64,000 nucleotides of DNA, taken from Elysia crispata (Eukaryota > Mollusca > Gastropoda > Plakobranchidae). The notes under the pieces were generated by a model. The model did no database searches, had not been told where the DNA came from, and saw only the letters and a program-made list of their open reading frames with translations. The translations under genes and the position numbers were made by a program. Of this stretch, positions 26,996 to 39,542 are shown piece by piece; positions within the stretch are counted from its first letter, which is position 1; the number at the start of each line of letters is the position of its first letter. The stretch spans positions 96,001 to 160,000 of the forward strand of contig JAWDGP010005058.1 in assembly GCA_033675545.1 (NCBI GenBank), given 5' to 3'.

Positions 26996-27110
26996 CTGTC
27001 TGTTTCTCCCTTTCTCTCTTTCTATCTGTCTCTCTTTTGCTCTCGATCATTTACTCAATTTCTCACCTTCTGTCTCCGTCTCTTTGAACTTTCTCCTTCT
27101 CTCTCTATTT

Positions 27111-27143
<33 letters not shown>

Positions 27144-27215
27144 ATCTATCTATCTATCTATCTCTCTTTCTCTCTATCTTCCTATCCCTCGCTCTCACTT
27201 TCTCCTTTTCCTTAC
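26996..27215. repeat. Pyrimidine-rich tract with (CT)n and (TCTA)n core
   Basis: A degenerate CT-rich region with a denser core at 27111-27165, in which (CT)n changes to (TCTA)n and back. Confidence 0.93.
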
Positions 27216-28733
27216 GCCAATATTCATCAAGTTTTCCTTCGATCTTTTGAAGGAAAAGGAAAATCAAGTCTATGCACAATCAAGATAGATGGAAAGTTCA
27301 ATGAACAAAGAAAAAGGTCTGATCGTGATGCATTCGGTCTCAAATAGATTTAGTGGGCTCTTACGTGAGCATTTACTACGCGAATTTCTCTGTAAATGTC
27401 ATTACCCAACTGAAAACGCGTTAGCATTTAGAGCACTGTGAAGCCAATTGATAAATGTGCGTAGTTTTTTTTCGCTTTTGAAAGGGGCAGAATCTGTTGT
27501 ATAAGGGGGAGGCAAGGAGAAACTTGGATATGATCAGGAAAGGAAAAAGTAAAATGATGTAGATAATAACTTGCAAAGATATACTGTGATCGAGTGAGTA
27601 GTTGATAAGTGATTGTGTTAGTGGAGAGAGAAATAGAATGAATTAAAAAGAAAGGAATGACGAAAATGTCATCGTCTTTTTTTGGCATGTTAAGTAGATA
27701 AACTGATAAGAAGATAAAAAGGGAACAGATTGACTGACTTGTAAGTAAAAAAAAGATAAGTACATTATTACATGGATTGATTGATGGGTGGGTAATCACA
27801 GAAATAGAAGCGATGCCAATGAGTATAAAGAAGTCTAAGTAAAACAATTCATCAGAGAAAGAGAAATACAGATCACAAACGACAAGAACAAGGGAGATGC
27901 GGAAAAAAGGGCGGTAGAAGGATGGGAAGGAGGGAAAGATAAGATAAGACAACGAGGCAAGGGCAATCATAACTTGTCATCTGAAAAAGGAAATAGATAC
28001 TAGACATGTAATACCGAAAGAGGTTGCCCAATGCCCATATTGATAATCCAATTTCTTCATCAAATCTTATATTTAGAAAAACCTCTTTATTTTTTTTCCT
28101 TCACGTTTCTCTTGCATTCACCGACGAGAAATTTCGAAATGATAAAACTATTTTGTTTTAGAATTTTGATGTATGCCTTTACCTTTATTAATAAAGAATA
28201 TGATTGCAGTTACCAACAGAAGAAAAGGACTAAAAATATACTTGCAAATTTATCAACTAAAACAAAAGGAACAAAATTAAAAAATATGAGGCGCTGTTTC
28301 AATATAAGAGGTGCATTTCACAAAGAAACAGAAAGTTTGCTGATTTATATGTTTTTCTTTCAAATTAGATTGGAAAATTACGATTCCAATGCAAAGGAAA
28401 AAAAATATAAAAGCAATACTCGCATCGTCTCTCTTCTTTAAACTCTAAACCCAATTGTCTTTATAAAAACCTTGATTATAAAATAAAACCCCATAAATCG
28501 TCTTAAATAAAATCCGGCGCCTAATGCATTGTTATCGAGTCTTCCTTTAAGAAGAAAGCAGCCCATTGGGAAAACAGTTCAAAATATCGTTACGTCTTCA
28601 TTGTTTTTATGTAGAAAAATGAGATAGATTTGTTTATATCAGTAGAACTGATCTGCAGATAGGGGATTAGAGAGAATTATTTTAAAAAGAGGATTGAATG
28701 CATTATAGAGCAGAAGCAGAGAGAGATATAGAT

Positions 28734-28735
<2 letters not shown>
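27216..28735. other. Purine-rich stretch and AT-rich stretch without a gene
   Basis: 27480-27970 is A/G-rich on the plus strand, which opens a 180-codon minus frame, the longest in the window. Its Ser/Leu/Ile/Phe composition is what reverse-complemented purine-rich DNA gives. A 136-codon plus ATG frame (28031-28441, start MPILIIQFLHQILYLEKPLY) is AT-driven and unrecognised. Confidence 0.4.
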
Positions 28736-28785
<50 letters not shown>

Positions 28786-29005
28786 CGGTGGTGGGGGGAG
28801 AAGGAGAGAGATGGTTAAGAGAGGAATAGACAGATGGAGAAAGGCAGACTTACCTCATTAAAATCTATAAAAATGCAACAGGAAATCAGATAAATGAATA
28901 TGGTGATTGAAGAGAAAGAAGGAGGCATAGATAGGTAGGTAGGTAAGTAGGAAGATAGATAGATAGAGAGAGTGAGGGAAAAAGAGAGAAAGAGAGATTG
29001 AAAAA
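28736..29005. repeat. (GA)n array with GATA/GGTA-rich tail
   Basis: A perfect (GA)n run at 28736-28782, then purine-rich DNA with (TAGG)n and (GATA)n at about 28928-28968 and GA-rich sequence to about 29000. Confidence 0.93.
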
Positions 29006-30141
29006 ATGTACTGGGATAACTGAGAATTTCCAAGCACTGAAATTTTTTTCAAAGACATGAAGAACCTTTAAAAAATTCTATAGAGAATGGTTTGTAAACA
29101 AAATTGTAAAAAGTGAGAAGTCAGAGATTTCCGACGAAACTAAATGTAAGAAAAAATTGTAGGCGGATCGAATTGTCATTGTTACCGCGATGCTCAGTCA
29201 AATAAACCGTGTTTTAAGAATTTGATGACAAAATTTGTTTTGACTGGCACCTAGTTCAACACTTCCACATAAAGATTCAGTCTTAGAATTTTAATTAGAA
29301 TCCAAATTCTACTTTTTATATCATGTTTTAATAATTAATTATCAAAAAGTCAGTATGAAGATGGTCTTAGATATACCTCTATTTGAGCACGGACAAGACT
29401 CATAGAAACACTGTAGGATTTCATCATTTTTATAAGATAAAATACATTAGCCTTAAAAAATTAAATTATAAAAAATTTCGTCGACATCGGTTTTTAAAAA
29501 ATCCAATTTTTTTTACTGTGCAGTTTCAAATATTTAAAATATGAGAGGATTATAACGCCATCTAAAGAAAACATTATTTTATCATCCAATTACTGATCGA
29601 GATATAATTATGTCAACTCATTAATTCGTTTAAGGAATTTGATAAAAGATTTCTGTTCGAAATTTATTGTTCATGCTCATTTTTTCCTAAGATGTCTTGA
29701 ATTGAGCAAAAACCCAAATTTAAACTTTATATTACCAAGAGTTAGCTAATCATTAAAATAACCGGCATCACAAAGCATTTTAAACCGGGAATTTATATCT
29801 AACTATGCAATAGTTTACAAATGAAATAAAACTGATATATTGGTGTCCATTTTACGACAATTCAAGCTTCTAAGGCCTTTTCATCAGCTCTTTATAAATA
29901 ACAGCTATGATGATAATAAAAGAGGTTTATGAATTTGAATAATGCTTATTATTTCGACAATGTATCAGTCTTTTGTATCATATAAACATTGGATAATTAA
30001 TCGGGACTGGAGAACTAAAACTTCCCTAGTTACGGAAAGGCTCACTGGAAGTGTCTATACCTTAAGATTCAATAACCTGCAAGATTAGCCCTCTAAACAA
30101 TACCTCGTAATTCTCGCTTATATCAGAATAATTAAACACAG
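29006..30141. other. AT-rich gene-free stretch
   Basis: Nothing supportable is seen. Confidence 0.5.
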
Positions 30142-30378
30142 CTCGTATTACGTTTGACTAGTGTTACAAATGTCGATGTTGCGGAAAGGTTTAGAGAATT
30201 TTGTCGTGATTCGCTATTGAACCAAGGGATGTCAGCAAATGCCTGTATCATAATTACCGGATACGGCGGAGAATGCTCCAAAGCGGAAGACAAAAGCGGC
30301 GTCCGTACGAGTGTCATGTGTGTACACGATCCCCATCAGTTATTATTAATAAGTGGGATAAAGTCTGCGACTTCATAG
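30142..30378 (+). CDS. Candidate exon, unrecognised
   Basis: After an acag at 30138-30141 the plus frame is open for 78 codons to a TAG at 30376-30378. From the TTG at 30154 it reads LTSVTNVDVAERFREFCRDS, LLNQGMSANACIIITGYGGE, CSKAEDKSGVRTSVMCVHDP and on. Composition is balanced, with five Cys, and the block is GC-richer and CpG-richer than its flanks, which supports coding or recently coding sequence. The upstream pyrimidine tract is poor and no clean donor precedes the stop, so it would be a last exon. A 61-codon minus frame here is its shadow. No domain is recognised. Confidence 0.25.
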   Translation, partial: LVLRLTSVTNVDVAERFREFCRDSLLNQGMSANACIIITGYGGECSKAEDKSGVRTSVMCVHDPHQLLLISGIKSATS

Positions 30379-30640
30379 AAGGAGAATAAAGGTGGGAGGC
30401 GGAGGGAACGCGGGGGGTAGAGGAAAGGATTGAAGAGGAGGTGAAAGAGAGAAAAGGGTGGGGGGGGGGGGGGGTTGAAAGGGAGAGAGAGAGATAAATT
30501 GAAAAAAAAGCCACCAAGCAGTCAAAAATACAAAGAAAGAGAGAGAAAGAGAGAGACACACACACACACACACACACAGAGGAAGGAGAGATGCCATAAC
30601 AATGCAAATTAAAGCTAAAAGAAGTAAAGATTACAGACAA
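30379..30640. repeat. Purine-rich tract with G-run and (CA)n
   Basis: Contains a run of 15 or more Gs at about 30458-30474 and (CA)n at 30555-30579, embedded in GA-rich sequence. Confidence 0.92.
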
Positions 30641-30659
30641 GTGAGAAACAGAAATTTAG

Positions 30660-30745
30660 AAACAGGCAGAAAAAAATAGACATAGAGGGAGAAAGAGACA
30701 TATAAATAGAGATGGAGAGACACTGAGAGAGAGAAAGAGAGAGGG

Positions 30746-30837
<92 letters not shown>

Positions 30838-30855
30838 GAGACAGAGAGAGAGAAT
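30660..30855. repeat. Compound (GA)n-(CAGA)n microsatellite
   Basis: Degenerate GA, then perfect (GA)n at about 30750-30800, then (CAGA)n to about 30836, in the same order as the array at 10432-10558. Confidence 0.96.
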
Positions 30856-31229
30856 TAAAGAGAAGGTATAGAGAAAGAGATAATGAGGCGTTATGCGTAA
30901 AATAATATACAGGCTTTACAAAGCTTCGAGTCAAGTTCGTGGCCCCCCCAAATTCTTTTTCCAATCACTCAGTGGTAATTCATACAACCCGACCTCTGGA
31001 GTCCCACATGTCTTCATGTTCATGATAATTAACTTAATTGCACGGGAGCAAAGCTATGTCTACTCACGGCTGCAGAGCTGGGTCGTTTTGCTATTTTTTT
31101 TGGGGTTTTTTGTTAGCTTTTGTCTTTTCTCATAATATCTTCGTTAAAACTAAAAAAATGAATGTCCATGCAGTTATTTTCATGGACTATTTCTCAAGTG
31201 TTTTAGCATTACCAATGTTGAGAGTATTT
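30856..31229. other. Gene-free stretch
   Basis: No coding signal. Short frames of 80-98 codons run into the following (GTT)n tract. Confidence 0.4.
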
Positions 31230-31284
31230 TGTTGCTGTTGTTGTTGTTGTTGTTGTTGTTGTTTTGGTGTTGTTGTTGTTGTTA
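31230..31284. repeat. (GTT)n trinucleotide array
   Basis: Two (GTT)n blocks separated by ttggtg; in one frame it gives a false poly-Cys stretch. Confidence 0.95.
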
Positions 31285-31461
31285 GTTTTTCCACATTAGA
31301 GGTGATGGTTGTCTTATGTTTCTGTTGTACATGAGAGCTGATATCGTGTCCCTGTTTCTGCGTTCCACGTGAAAGCTGAGGTTGTCTTCCTCTGCTTATC
31401 TGTTCAAAATGAGAGCAGATGATGTTTATATCTGAAGGAGGTGTATCGAAATATTAATATC

Positions 31462-31650
31462 AATACGTAGCTCAGTCGGTTGAACGCTTGGATGACGCTA
31501 TGAAGGCCTCGGGGTCAATCTATACCTGAGACATCTGATGGATGAATCAGGTGCAACCTAACCAGCCTTGACAAAACGCTAATCTTTCTTGTCAATTTTC
31601 TTTAAAAAGTTAAGTGGCGTGTAACATAAACAAACTAACTAATCTATTCT
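31462..31650 (+). mobile_element. tRNA-headed SINE, plus orientation
   Basis: A-box tagctcagtcgg at 31468-31479 and a decayed B-box ggtcaatctatacc at 31512-31525, followed by a body of about 100 bp and an A-rich end with ataaacaaactaactaatc. The spacing suits Pol III transcription of a tRNA-derived SINE. The B-box is degenerate, so the copy is old. Confidence 0.62.
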
Positions 31651-31922
31651 AAAAATATTGAGAACTGAAAAATTAAAAAGTAGCTTCATATATCTGTCAT
31701 TTCTTTTTTCTTCTAACCATATTTGAATATTTATGTCCTTAATGATAGATAAAAAAAGCCGTATACGAAAATGACAGGTAATTTTTTGGTTTCCTAAGTC
31801 GCATGGGATAAATTTACTTCATTTGTAGATGTGTCTCATAAGCTCACTGTTGACAATTATGCCTTCGCTGTCACGGACACAGCACTCATCTCAAGTCATC
31901 TTTACTACAATGATAGATAAAG
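31651..31922. other. Gene-free stretch
   Basis: Nothing supportable is seen. Confidence 0.4.
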
Positions 31923-31940
31923 ATATGTATATACATACAC

Positions 31941-31973
<33 letters not shown>

Positions 31974-32009
31974 GTATTATATAAAGAGAGAGAGAGAGAG
32001 AGAGAGAGC
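31923..32009. repeat. (TA)n/(CATA)n and (GA)n compound tract
   Basis: TATACATA units grade into (AT)n, and after a short spacer a (GA)n run follows. Confidence 0.93.
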
Positions 32010-32252
32010 GAAAGAGATAGAAGACTAAAAGACAAATAGCCATATTGATGGATAGGTAGTACGAAAGATAGAGAGAAAATAGATGACAGATTGCCATTTG
32101 AAGATATTAGTAGTGTATTTGAAGTAAAAAAACAAGAAAGAAAAGAAATAGATAAACATTAAAACGAATAGGTAAATAAAAAAAGTAAAGGGGTGTTTAA
32201 GCAAAAGAAAAAGGATAGACAGGCAGAGAGAGGGAAAAAATGAGAATAAGAA

Positions 32253-32420
<168 letters not shown>

Positions 32421-33283
32421 GGTTGTCCGGTTTTCCGAAATTCAAGGCCAATATTCTTCGAAATGTTTATTGTATTGACCCTTGCATTGCTCACGCCCCT
32501 CTCACCTAAATAGCCCGCTTTGATTAAATTTTTATATACTCTTTTGCATTGAAAGAAGAGAAGCAAGCCATTTGCAGCTTGAGGCGATCTAGATAAAGCA
32601 GCTCTTCACAGAAAATAGGCAAAGATTAAAGCTGAACGTCTTTTCTTTTCCATTAAAATCTTTTTTGAATTTATTTTTAGAATAAAGAGGCGAAAAGCAC
32701 TAAAATCTTCTTTTTTTTTTTTTGTTCCTCAATTTCCTTTCTCACTCTATCACGTTTTGTTAATATAATTAATATAAAACCAATTTCTCCCCTTCCACGA
32801 AAAAAAAATAGTGGAGATAAAAGCATATGAATTATTTTTTTTCTCTCCTCGCAAAAAAGATTAACGTTATGTGTGAGCTCCATATAAAAGGCAGTTTTGT
32901 TTCGATGGTTCAACCACAGGAGAATATTGATGGGACGTAAACAAGCAAAAACGCAAAGATAAAAGAACTTGGCCATTTGCAAACTAAAATGAAAAGAAAA
33001 GATGAAACATAAACCGTCAAGGTTGACATAAATCCATCAAAGGTGAGTTGATCAAAATTGCAGTTCTGTTAATCCTTGCAGTAGCACTAATGTGGATGGC
33101 AAGGTTTGAGGATAGAATCTATGCATGAGCATATTAGCTTGCACAACTTTTTGCCATATACGTCAAATTAGTGTTACCTCACTTTGCTCTTTAATCCTTT
33201 TTATCTTGCTCCTCCTCTTCTTCCCCATAATGCTACTATTTGAACTTATACTTCAACTATTTCTGCTGCTGTTAGGGCTGCAG
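32421..33283. other. Gene-free stretch
   Basis: Nothing supportable. A 101-codon minus frame (32677-32982) spans poly-T runs and is probably spurious. Confidence 0.4.
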
Positions 33284-33535
<252 letters not shown>

Positions 33536-33616
33536 AGACGTGAGTGAAAGACAAAAAGTAAAAAGAGAAAGAAGGAGAACAGCAATGACATGAGGAATTT
33601 TTTTTAAAACCACTCC

Positions 33617-33847
33617 ATGTTCTTTTGTATACCCTCTCCTTCCTTCGTTACTGTTCAACTGAAGCCCACTATAATGCGCAAGCACGTTCAGTGGGCTGCC
33701 TTGTGTAGTCAGGACCCCACATGCATTGAAGTTGGGACGTACAGAGCTAAAAACAAGCCAATGAGAGAAAGCTGGCAGCTCGAAGACATGTCTGCAGTAA
33801 TTACAGGTGGCCATGTGGAACATGTGAAATACCCGCTTCTTCTCTAA
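33617..33847 (+). pseudogene. Possible decayed PAN/apple-like exon fragment
   Basis: A plus frame of 76 codons contains HVQWAALCSQDPTCIEVGTY and then RAKNKPMRESWQLEDMSAV. The spacing CxxxPTC after an aromatic/Ala-rich helix recalls the central Cys pair of PAN/apple domains, common in molluscan secreted and lectin-like proteins, where C-xxx-C follows a conserved AAxxC helix. Only this short motif matches, and the rest of the domain (outer Cys, beta strands) is not visible. A 106-codon minus frame covers the same bases, so the coding strand is not certain. This is a weak resemblance. Confidence 0.2.
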
Positions 33848-35120
33848 GAGCATACAAAAAGTTTATACCACCCGTTCATTTTTTACAGCTTTTATCTTTC
33901 ACCAATCACCAATCTTCAGCCTCTGTAGTGGGAACTATTGAGTTGGAAGAAGCAGAGATTATTTCAGTTATCTACTATTTATTTAAGTAAATTTTAATAT
34001 AAACAGAACAACTACTTTATGTTGTTCAAGGTAATATTATGAAGCCCCGGCATATTGACACGAGTATCAAGAGTGAGAAGAGTTTTTTTCAGCGTGTAAA
34101 TGTATTTTTTTTTCTTAAGTTGCTTCTAAAATTAAAATAATGGACAAAGCATATACTTGTGAGAAATGAGCGATGATGTTAGCATGGCGATATTACATGT
34201 ATCAAAGCATGGATACTCTACAACAAAGCGTAGAATGACAATGACTTTGGCCTGTAAACTAACCCTAAAGGCCATCGGGTGTAATCGCGAGAGTATTACT
34301 TTATGTCCGACCAGTATCGGAGAACATAATAGGTGGATTAGCTTTAAGATCTTTGTTTCTCTGTGGTTCGATCCAACCCCTCTCCAGTTTCTCTCTCCGC
34401 CGTGATAGAAAGCTAAAGACTAGATCGGTAACTCGGATATTTTGTTTCAAAGGGTTACCAGTTAAAACAGTCTAGTTTTTCACATAAAAAAACAAGAAAT
34501 TGCGATCTTTCAAATTAACGCATAACGTGCCTGGTCATGGTGGTTTCACAAAGAGTTAAGCCGCATAGTTTGAAATCATGGCCTCTGTATGCATCAATGG
34601 GAAACATTACAAAGACGCCGGAAGTATTATTTTGCGGTAAAATATCTCTGTTCCCATCTTCCATAACTTTTTCCCCCTAATTATAAACACAACTCTGCTG
34701 CAACTAATATTACATCTCTTGAAATTTTAGATCTTGCCGAAAACATAGCTAAAACGAAAATGCGCTATTTACCACATGCACTGGGCTAAATCTCATTTTT
34801 TTTTTCAAAATAGCTCCAAAAAGGCCTCGATCTACCGATAAAAAGGGGTCACAACAGAAATGAAATCACAAGACGCTGCTACAAGCACTCTAGTACTTGT
34901 GCGAGTACAACAAAATAAAAATCGGGCACCAGCAGCTCTTTATAAATTCCCCAAGAGAATTCCCTGATCCAGAATCTACTACAGTAAACATAAAAAAGGC
35001 ACCATTGCTATAGAGATGTTGTCACTGCGATCTTCATCTGATGACTCAGGTAAACTTTGCCCTACTTCTTACACTAAATAAACTCAAAATAATCTTTTCT
35101 AGTCTGAATCCCCAGCGCTG
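33848..35120. other. Gene-free stretch
   Basis: No gene is seen. A 79-codon plus frame (34166-34405) has balanced composition but no recognisable motif. Confidence 0.4.
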
Positions 35121-35126
35121 GAGACC

Positions 35127-35215
35127 ACGATAGGTACGAGTGGCGGTCAGTTGGTTAAGCGTCTCTTGTCCATCTGATTTTCTTTACTCTAAGTCTAAGC
35201 AAATCCTGGACATTA
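35127..35215 (+). mobile_element. tRNA-like SINE head (weak)
   Basis: tggcggtcagttggttaagc at 35141-35160 resembles a Leu/Ser-type A-box region, and taagcaaatcctgg near 35197-35210 stands where a B-box would be. No clear body or tail is resolved. Confidence 0.3.
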
Positions 35216-36160
35216 CTTCGCTTTGTACGTTAGATTCGAAAGGACCTATAGCAATGAACAAAGAGTATTAAAACCGAAAAAAATCATTCTTGGAATCACA
35301 TCACAAAATAAAGGTTTGAACAAGTTTGACGTTCTGTTTGTATCTTACTTGGTGTTTTTCTTTCAATTCATTCTAATCTATGAGTATGATCTTAAACGTT
35401 ACATACGGTTCGAAAGCAACAATAGAAATAAATTAAAATAGGCAAAAAGTCCAATTATAAATATGAATAAATCAAGGAGTAATACGTGCTCTTTTGTACA
35501 AGATGAGCCTCACTTGTGAATCATCGTACACGTTTTGACCTTTAAACTCTGAATAGCCTCTACGTTACCATCTCCAATTGACTCCGGAGTACAGAGACGA
35601 GTCAACAAGGGTTATAAAAATAATCAAAATGAAATGAATCTTGGGATCATATGTCCCATTTCTTCATTCGTACAAGTGCACTGATAGCAATCAAAGTACA
35701 AATCTTAAATAACCTTCGTGTGACAAGGAGGAAGAGGCCTGAATCTCGCTTTTGATCATCATACCAATATCAATCTTGGTGGACTGGTCCGTGCTATCAT
35801 TAATCGAGATCAATGATGGACAACGGTCAGTTCCCTCTTGGGTTGGGAATATTTATTACAAAAACCTGTGCCAACCTTGTATCATGCTAGTCATCTGAGA
35901 GAAGCCGCACAAACAGAAAGTGGAACTGAATACCATTTGCGGTCGTCAGATTCCTCTACGTTCAAACCCTGATAGATTAAATATCGCAAAGGTTACGTTT
36001 GAGCACTAACATGCAATCACGAATATTATTTATGCGGTATGAAAAGTTTGAAGGATCAATTTTGTCTGAATATTCATAATTTTTGCTGGCAAAGTAAATG
36101 TTCTTAACCACGCAAAGAACACAATCAATCTACTTTACTAATTTTTTTCCTCTGTCTTTT
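35216..36160. other. Gene-free stretch
   Basis: Nothing supportable is seen. Confidence 0.4.
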
Positions 36161-36165
36161 TTTTC

Positions 36166-36217
<52 letters not shown>

Positions 36218-36319
36218 TCTCTCTCTCTTTCTTTCTCTCTCTCTCCTTCTCTCTCTCTCTTTCTTGATAAGTCCGCTAAAAGGACCATAATCAGTTACAC
36301 TTCTATTCTGACATCTACA

Positions 36320-36400
<81 letters not shown>
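36161..36400. repeat. Pair of (CT)n arrays
   Basis: CT arrays at about 36172-36260 (degenerate at the 3' end with CTTT) and 36322-36397 (perfect), separated by about 60 bp of unique sequence. Confidence 0.96.
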
Positions 36401-36402
<2 letters not shown>

Positions 36403-37992
36403 CTCGTATTTTTATTTTTCACCGCCCTTACAGAGACGTGTCCAAAAATATTTTTTGAGAAATCGAAACGTGTGTACTTATTAAGTTAAAAAAGTTAAAA
36501 AGACTATATTTGAAAATGTATTTTCTGCAGAGGGCATATCGCACTGAGCGATTTTTTAAAATTAATTTGAAATGTTTTGCGAAAGAGGTAAAACGGCAGA
36601 TTCCCTGACAGGGTCAGCATGGTATAAAATTCAACAAAATCTGAACATTAAGCTTTGACGCGAGGTCTCGTAACGAATCAGGTGCAAACTCTCTCAATAA
36701 TGTGTATAAAAACCAGAGAGAGTTCACTTGATTGCGATATAGCAAAACATTTTTAGTGTTTCGTTTTAGCCATAAACCGACTTTATTTTAAAATCTCAAA
36801 AATGTGTTGGGTAGCACTAGTTTTGTTTCCAAAAAAAAAATATTCCTCTGAATATTGACGTCTTAGGTATTTGAGAATTTTGCGGGCAGAAAGTTGAGGT
36901 TAGTCTAAAAAACGGATAATATTTTATTCCAAGAAAACAAAGAAAAAAAAATAATGCATTTTCAATTTCGCCCTTAAATGCACAATAATAAGCTTTCATA
37001 TCTCAACTGTTATTTGCTTGAAAGTCTAGATTATTTCAGATTTTATCGATATACGAAGCCAAGTCATTTCTAGGATCGAATTGATGAAGAAAAATGTGTC
37101 ATTTCTTCTCCAGCATAATCTAGGAGACAAAGACTTAAGACCATTATTAAATGAAGCAAGATTTAAACCTCTCCGATAAATCATATCCCGTATTAAATGC
37201 ATAAGCTTTCGACCATCCTGTAGTTTCCATACATTTGTTGATGCATACACTGGCGCAGATCGTTTGGGGAACTCATTCATAAAGTTTATGCAGAAGAAAT
37301 CTAGAGTTTCTATTTTGTTTTCTTCGACTTCTATTTACAGCTTCGAATACAGAATGGGCAAACAAAGTGTTTCATTAAGCATATAATTGCAAAATATTTG
37401 ATCGCATTCGTCAAAAGTGTTGAAAATTGATTTATTTTAGTCAGTATGGAACATATCTATGGATTCATTTATTCTAAAGTTAGTATTATTATCTTTTGAA
37501 ATTTGCTTTTCTTTTCAACGTTTCTGTTTTGCTTTGTACCATTAGAAGAACTCTTTCACGTAAAATGCTAAGTACTTCAATTGCCATGGTAAATAGTGTT
37601 AGATCTATAACTTGAGTTGGATAATTATTCAACCATGCCTGAGCATTGTAAATTAATTTCAACTCTCTTCAGCCCGAAGCTGCTCTCTGTGCTATGTTGA
37701 AACCAGCTGCTTGAGTAGTCAATGTACATTCATGATGTAAATAACGAGTTTTTGTTGTTTTTTTTAAGTTATACTCCTACAGAAGCTTTATCTTTATCTT
37801 TTACAGTAACTTAATGATGCTCAAGGAAGAAATGTTTTGAGAGCTAAGACGCAGCGAAGATCTTATTGAAAACTAAACGAGCTGATCGAACTGCAAGAAA
37901 TAACCAAATGTTATGTTAGCTTTCAATATAGATCGTGTCTTGTTAGCTGAGCGGATTGTTAACATGGTACTGTCTTCCAAAATAGCTTGAAA
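36401..37992. other. Gene-free stretch with one balanced minus-strand ORF
   Basis: An 84-codon minus ATG frame at 37280-37026 (start MNEFPKRSAPVYASTNVWKL) has a protein-like composition with several Trp and Arg residues. No domain is recognised and no flanking splice signals are persuasive. Otherwise nothing. Confidence 0.25.
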
Positions 37993-38210
37993 AAGAAGAA
38001 GAAGAAGAAGAAGAAGAAGAAGAAGAAGAAGAAGAAGAAGAAGAAGAAGAAGAAGAAGAAGAAGAAGAACAAGAACAAGAACAAGAACAAGAACAAGAAG
38101 AAGACGAAGAAGAAGAAGAACAAGAACAAGAAGAAGACGAAGAAGGAGGAGGAGGAGGAGGAGGAGGAGGAGGAGGTGGAGAAGGAGGTGGAGGAGAAGG
38201 AGAAGGAGAA

Positions 38211-38245
<35 letters not shown>

Positions 38246-38416
38246 AGAAGAAGAAGAAGAAGAAGAAGAAGAAGAAGAAGAAGAAGAAGAAGAAGAAGAA
38301 GAAGAAGAAGAAGAAGAAGAAGAACAAGAACAAGAACAAGAACAAGAACAAGAACAAGAACAAGAAGAAGAAGAAGAAGAAGAAGAAGAAGAAGAAGAAC
38401 AACAACAACAACAACA
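37993..38416. repeat. 424-bp (GAA)n compound array
   Basis: Almost entirely A and G, with scattered C, on the plus strand. (GAA)n blocks alternate with (GAACAA)n hexamer blocks (about 38067-38097 and 38322-38364), a (GGA)n block at about 38146-38176, and two copies of aagaagacgaagaag 32 bp apart (38098 and 38130). It ends in (AAC)n. All three plus frames and two minus frames are open; all are repeat translation. Confidence 0.98.
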
Positions 38417-39148
38417 AAAAGAATTTTTATCAGTTCCTGTTTTGATCACGATCGAGCTTTTAATTAATATATTTCAGTAGACGAGACACGCACTGAAGAG
38501 TTAAGTTCAATTTAAAGGTGTGAGACTGTTGATGTAATAACTATTTTCCGTAACGCTTCCAAATAAAACTTTTTCTTTTTTTGTTTTGCCTTATTTTAAT
38601 TTAATTTCGCTGGAATAAAATAAAAGCAAATAGAAAAAACAGGTGTAGGTGTAAAGAGAAATTAAAAAATAGAAATGTACCCCCAGAAATAATCCCATAT
38701 CGAATGTATGCTTCTTATTTAAGGCGACTATACTGTTATTTATAAGTACATTGATATGATATTTCGTTTCCTAGCAACATCTGCACGAAGAGTCATAGTG
38801 CAGATGTTGTTATTTGCGCTTTGCGAGTTATACCATCATTAATAAAAGGTATAGACGTGACTGACCGACAAATATTTTGGCTCTACCATACTGGGATTTT
38901 AATTCTGTATGTAACGCTTTCGGTTGTTTTGGTGGACTAGATCCTGAACTTGTTCTAGGCTATCAGCGTTTTAGGATCGCAACAAATAGTCACAGTAGGG
39001 GACTATAGCTGCTTATTTCATCACCAGCAACCTTAGAGGCACCCATTAAGTGCAATGACACTATAATCTCTTTTCAGACAAAAATCATTAGGTCTATCAA
39101 ACCTTGAAAAAAAGGCCGGTTTAGATCCGTCGCGCAATCAAAGTTACA
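38417..39148. other. Gene-free stretch, possibly SINE body at its end
   Basis: No gene is seen. The last 100-150 bases before 39149 may be the body of the minus-strand SINE. Confidence 0.35.
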
Positions 39149-39222
39149 AGCCAGGATTCAAACTCAAGATCTATCAATGCTATAGTCAAGCGTTTTACCG
39201 ACTCAGTTACCTAGCAACCCTA
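39149..39222 (-). mobile_element. tRNA-headed SINE head, minus orientation
   Basis: The reverse complement has ctaggtaactgagtcgg as A-box region (complement of 39198-39214) and gtttgaatcctgg as B-box (complement of 39151-39163), about 35 bases apart. It is close in sequence to the head at 31.47 kb (CTCAGTCGGTxxAxCGCTTG). Confidence 0.62.
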
Positions 39223-39424
39223 CAAAATAAATTGTGAGTCCTTGTGGTTTTTTTTTTTTTTTTAATTTTCAGTTTGTTTTATTTTTTCTCGTACTGATGG
39301 CTCTAGGTAGTTCACAATTAACGCGAATATTCTTGGATCTGCTTGGCAGCCTCCTACACAGAGTCGAGCTTTGCCGTGGACCCTCGATGACCTCAGGAGC
39401 TGACACTTTTAAGTGCTTCAAAAG

Positions 39425-39542
<118 letters not shown>

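Noticed and set aside
27428-27970. 180-codon minus-strand frame, the longest in the window
   Set aside because: It is the complement of A/G-rich DNA; the Ser/Leu/Phe/Ile composition follows from base content and there are no motifs.
31462-31535. Functional tRNA gene
   Set aside because: The A-box is good, but the B-box is degenerate and the sequence does not fold as a complete cloverleaf by eye; the flanking body and tail fit a SINE.
37943-38449. 152-168 codon Lys/Glu, Ser and Phe frames
   Set aside because: Translations of the (GAA)n compound array.
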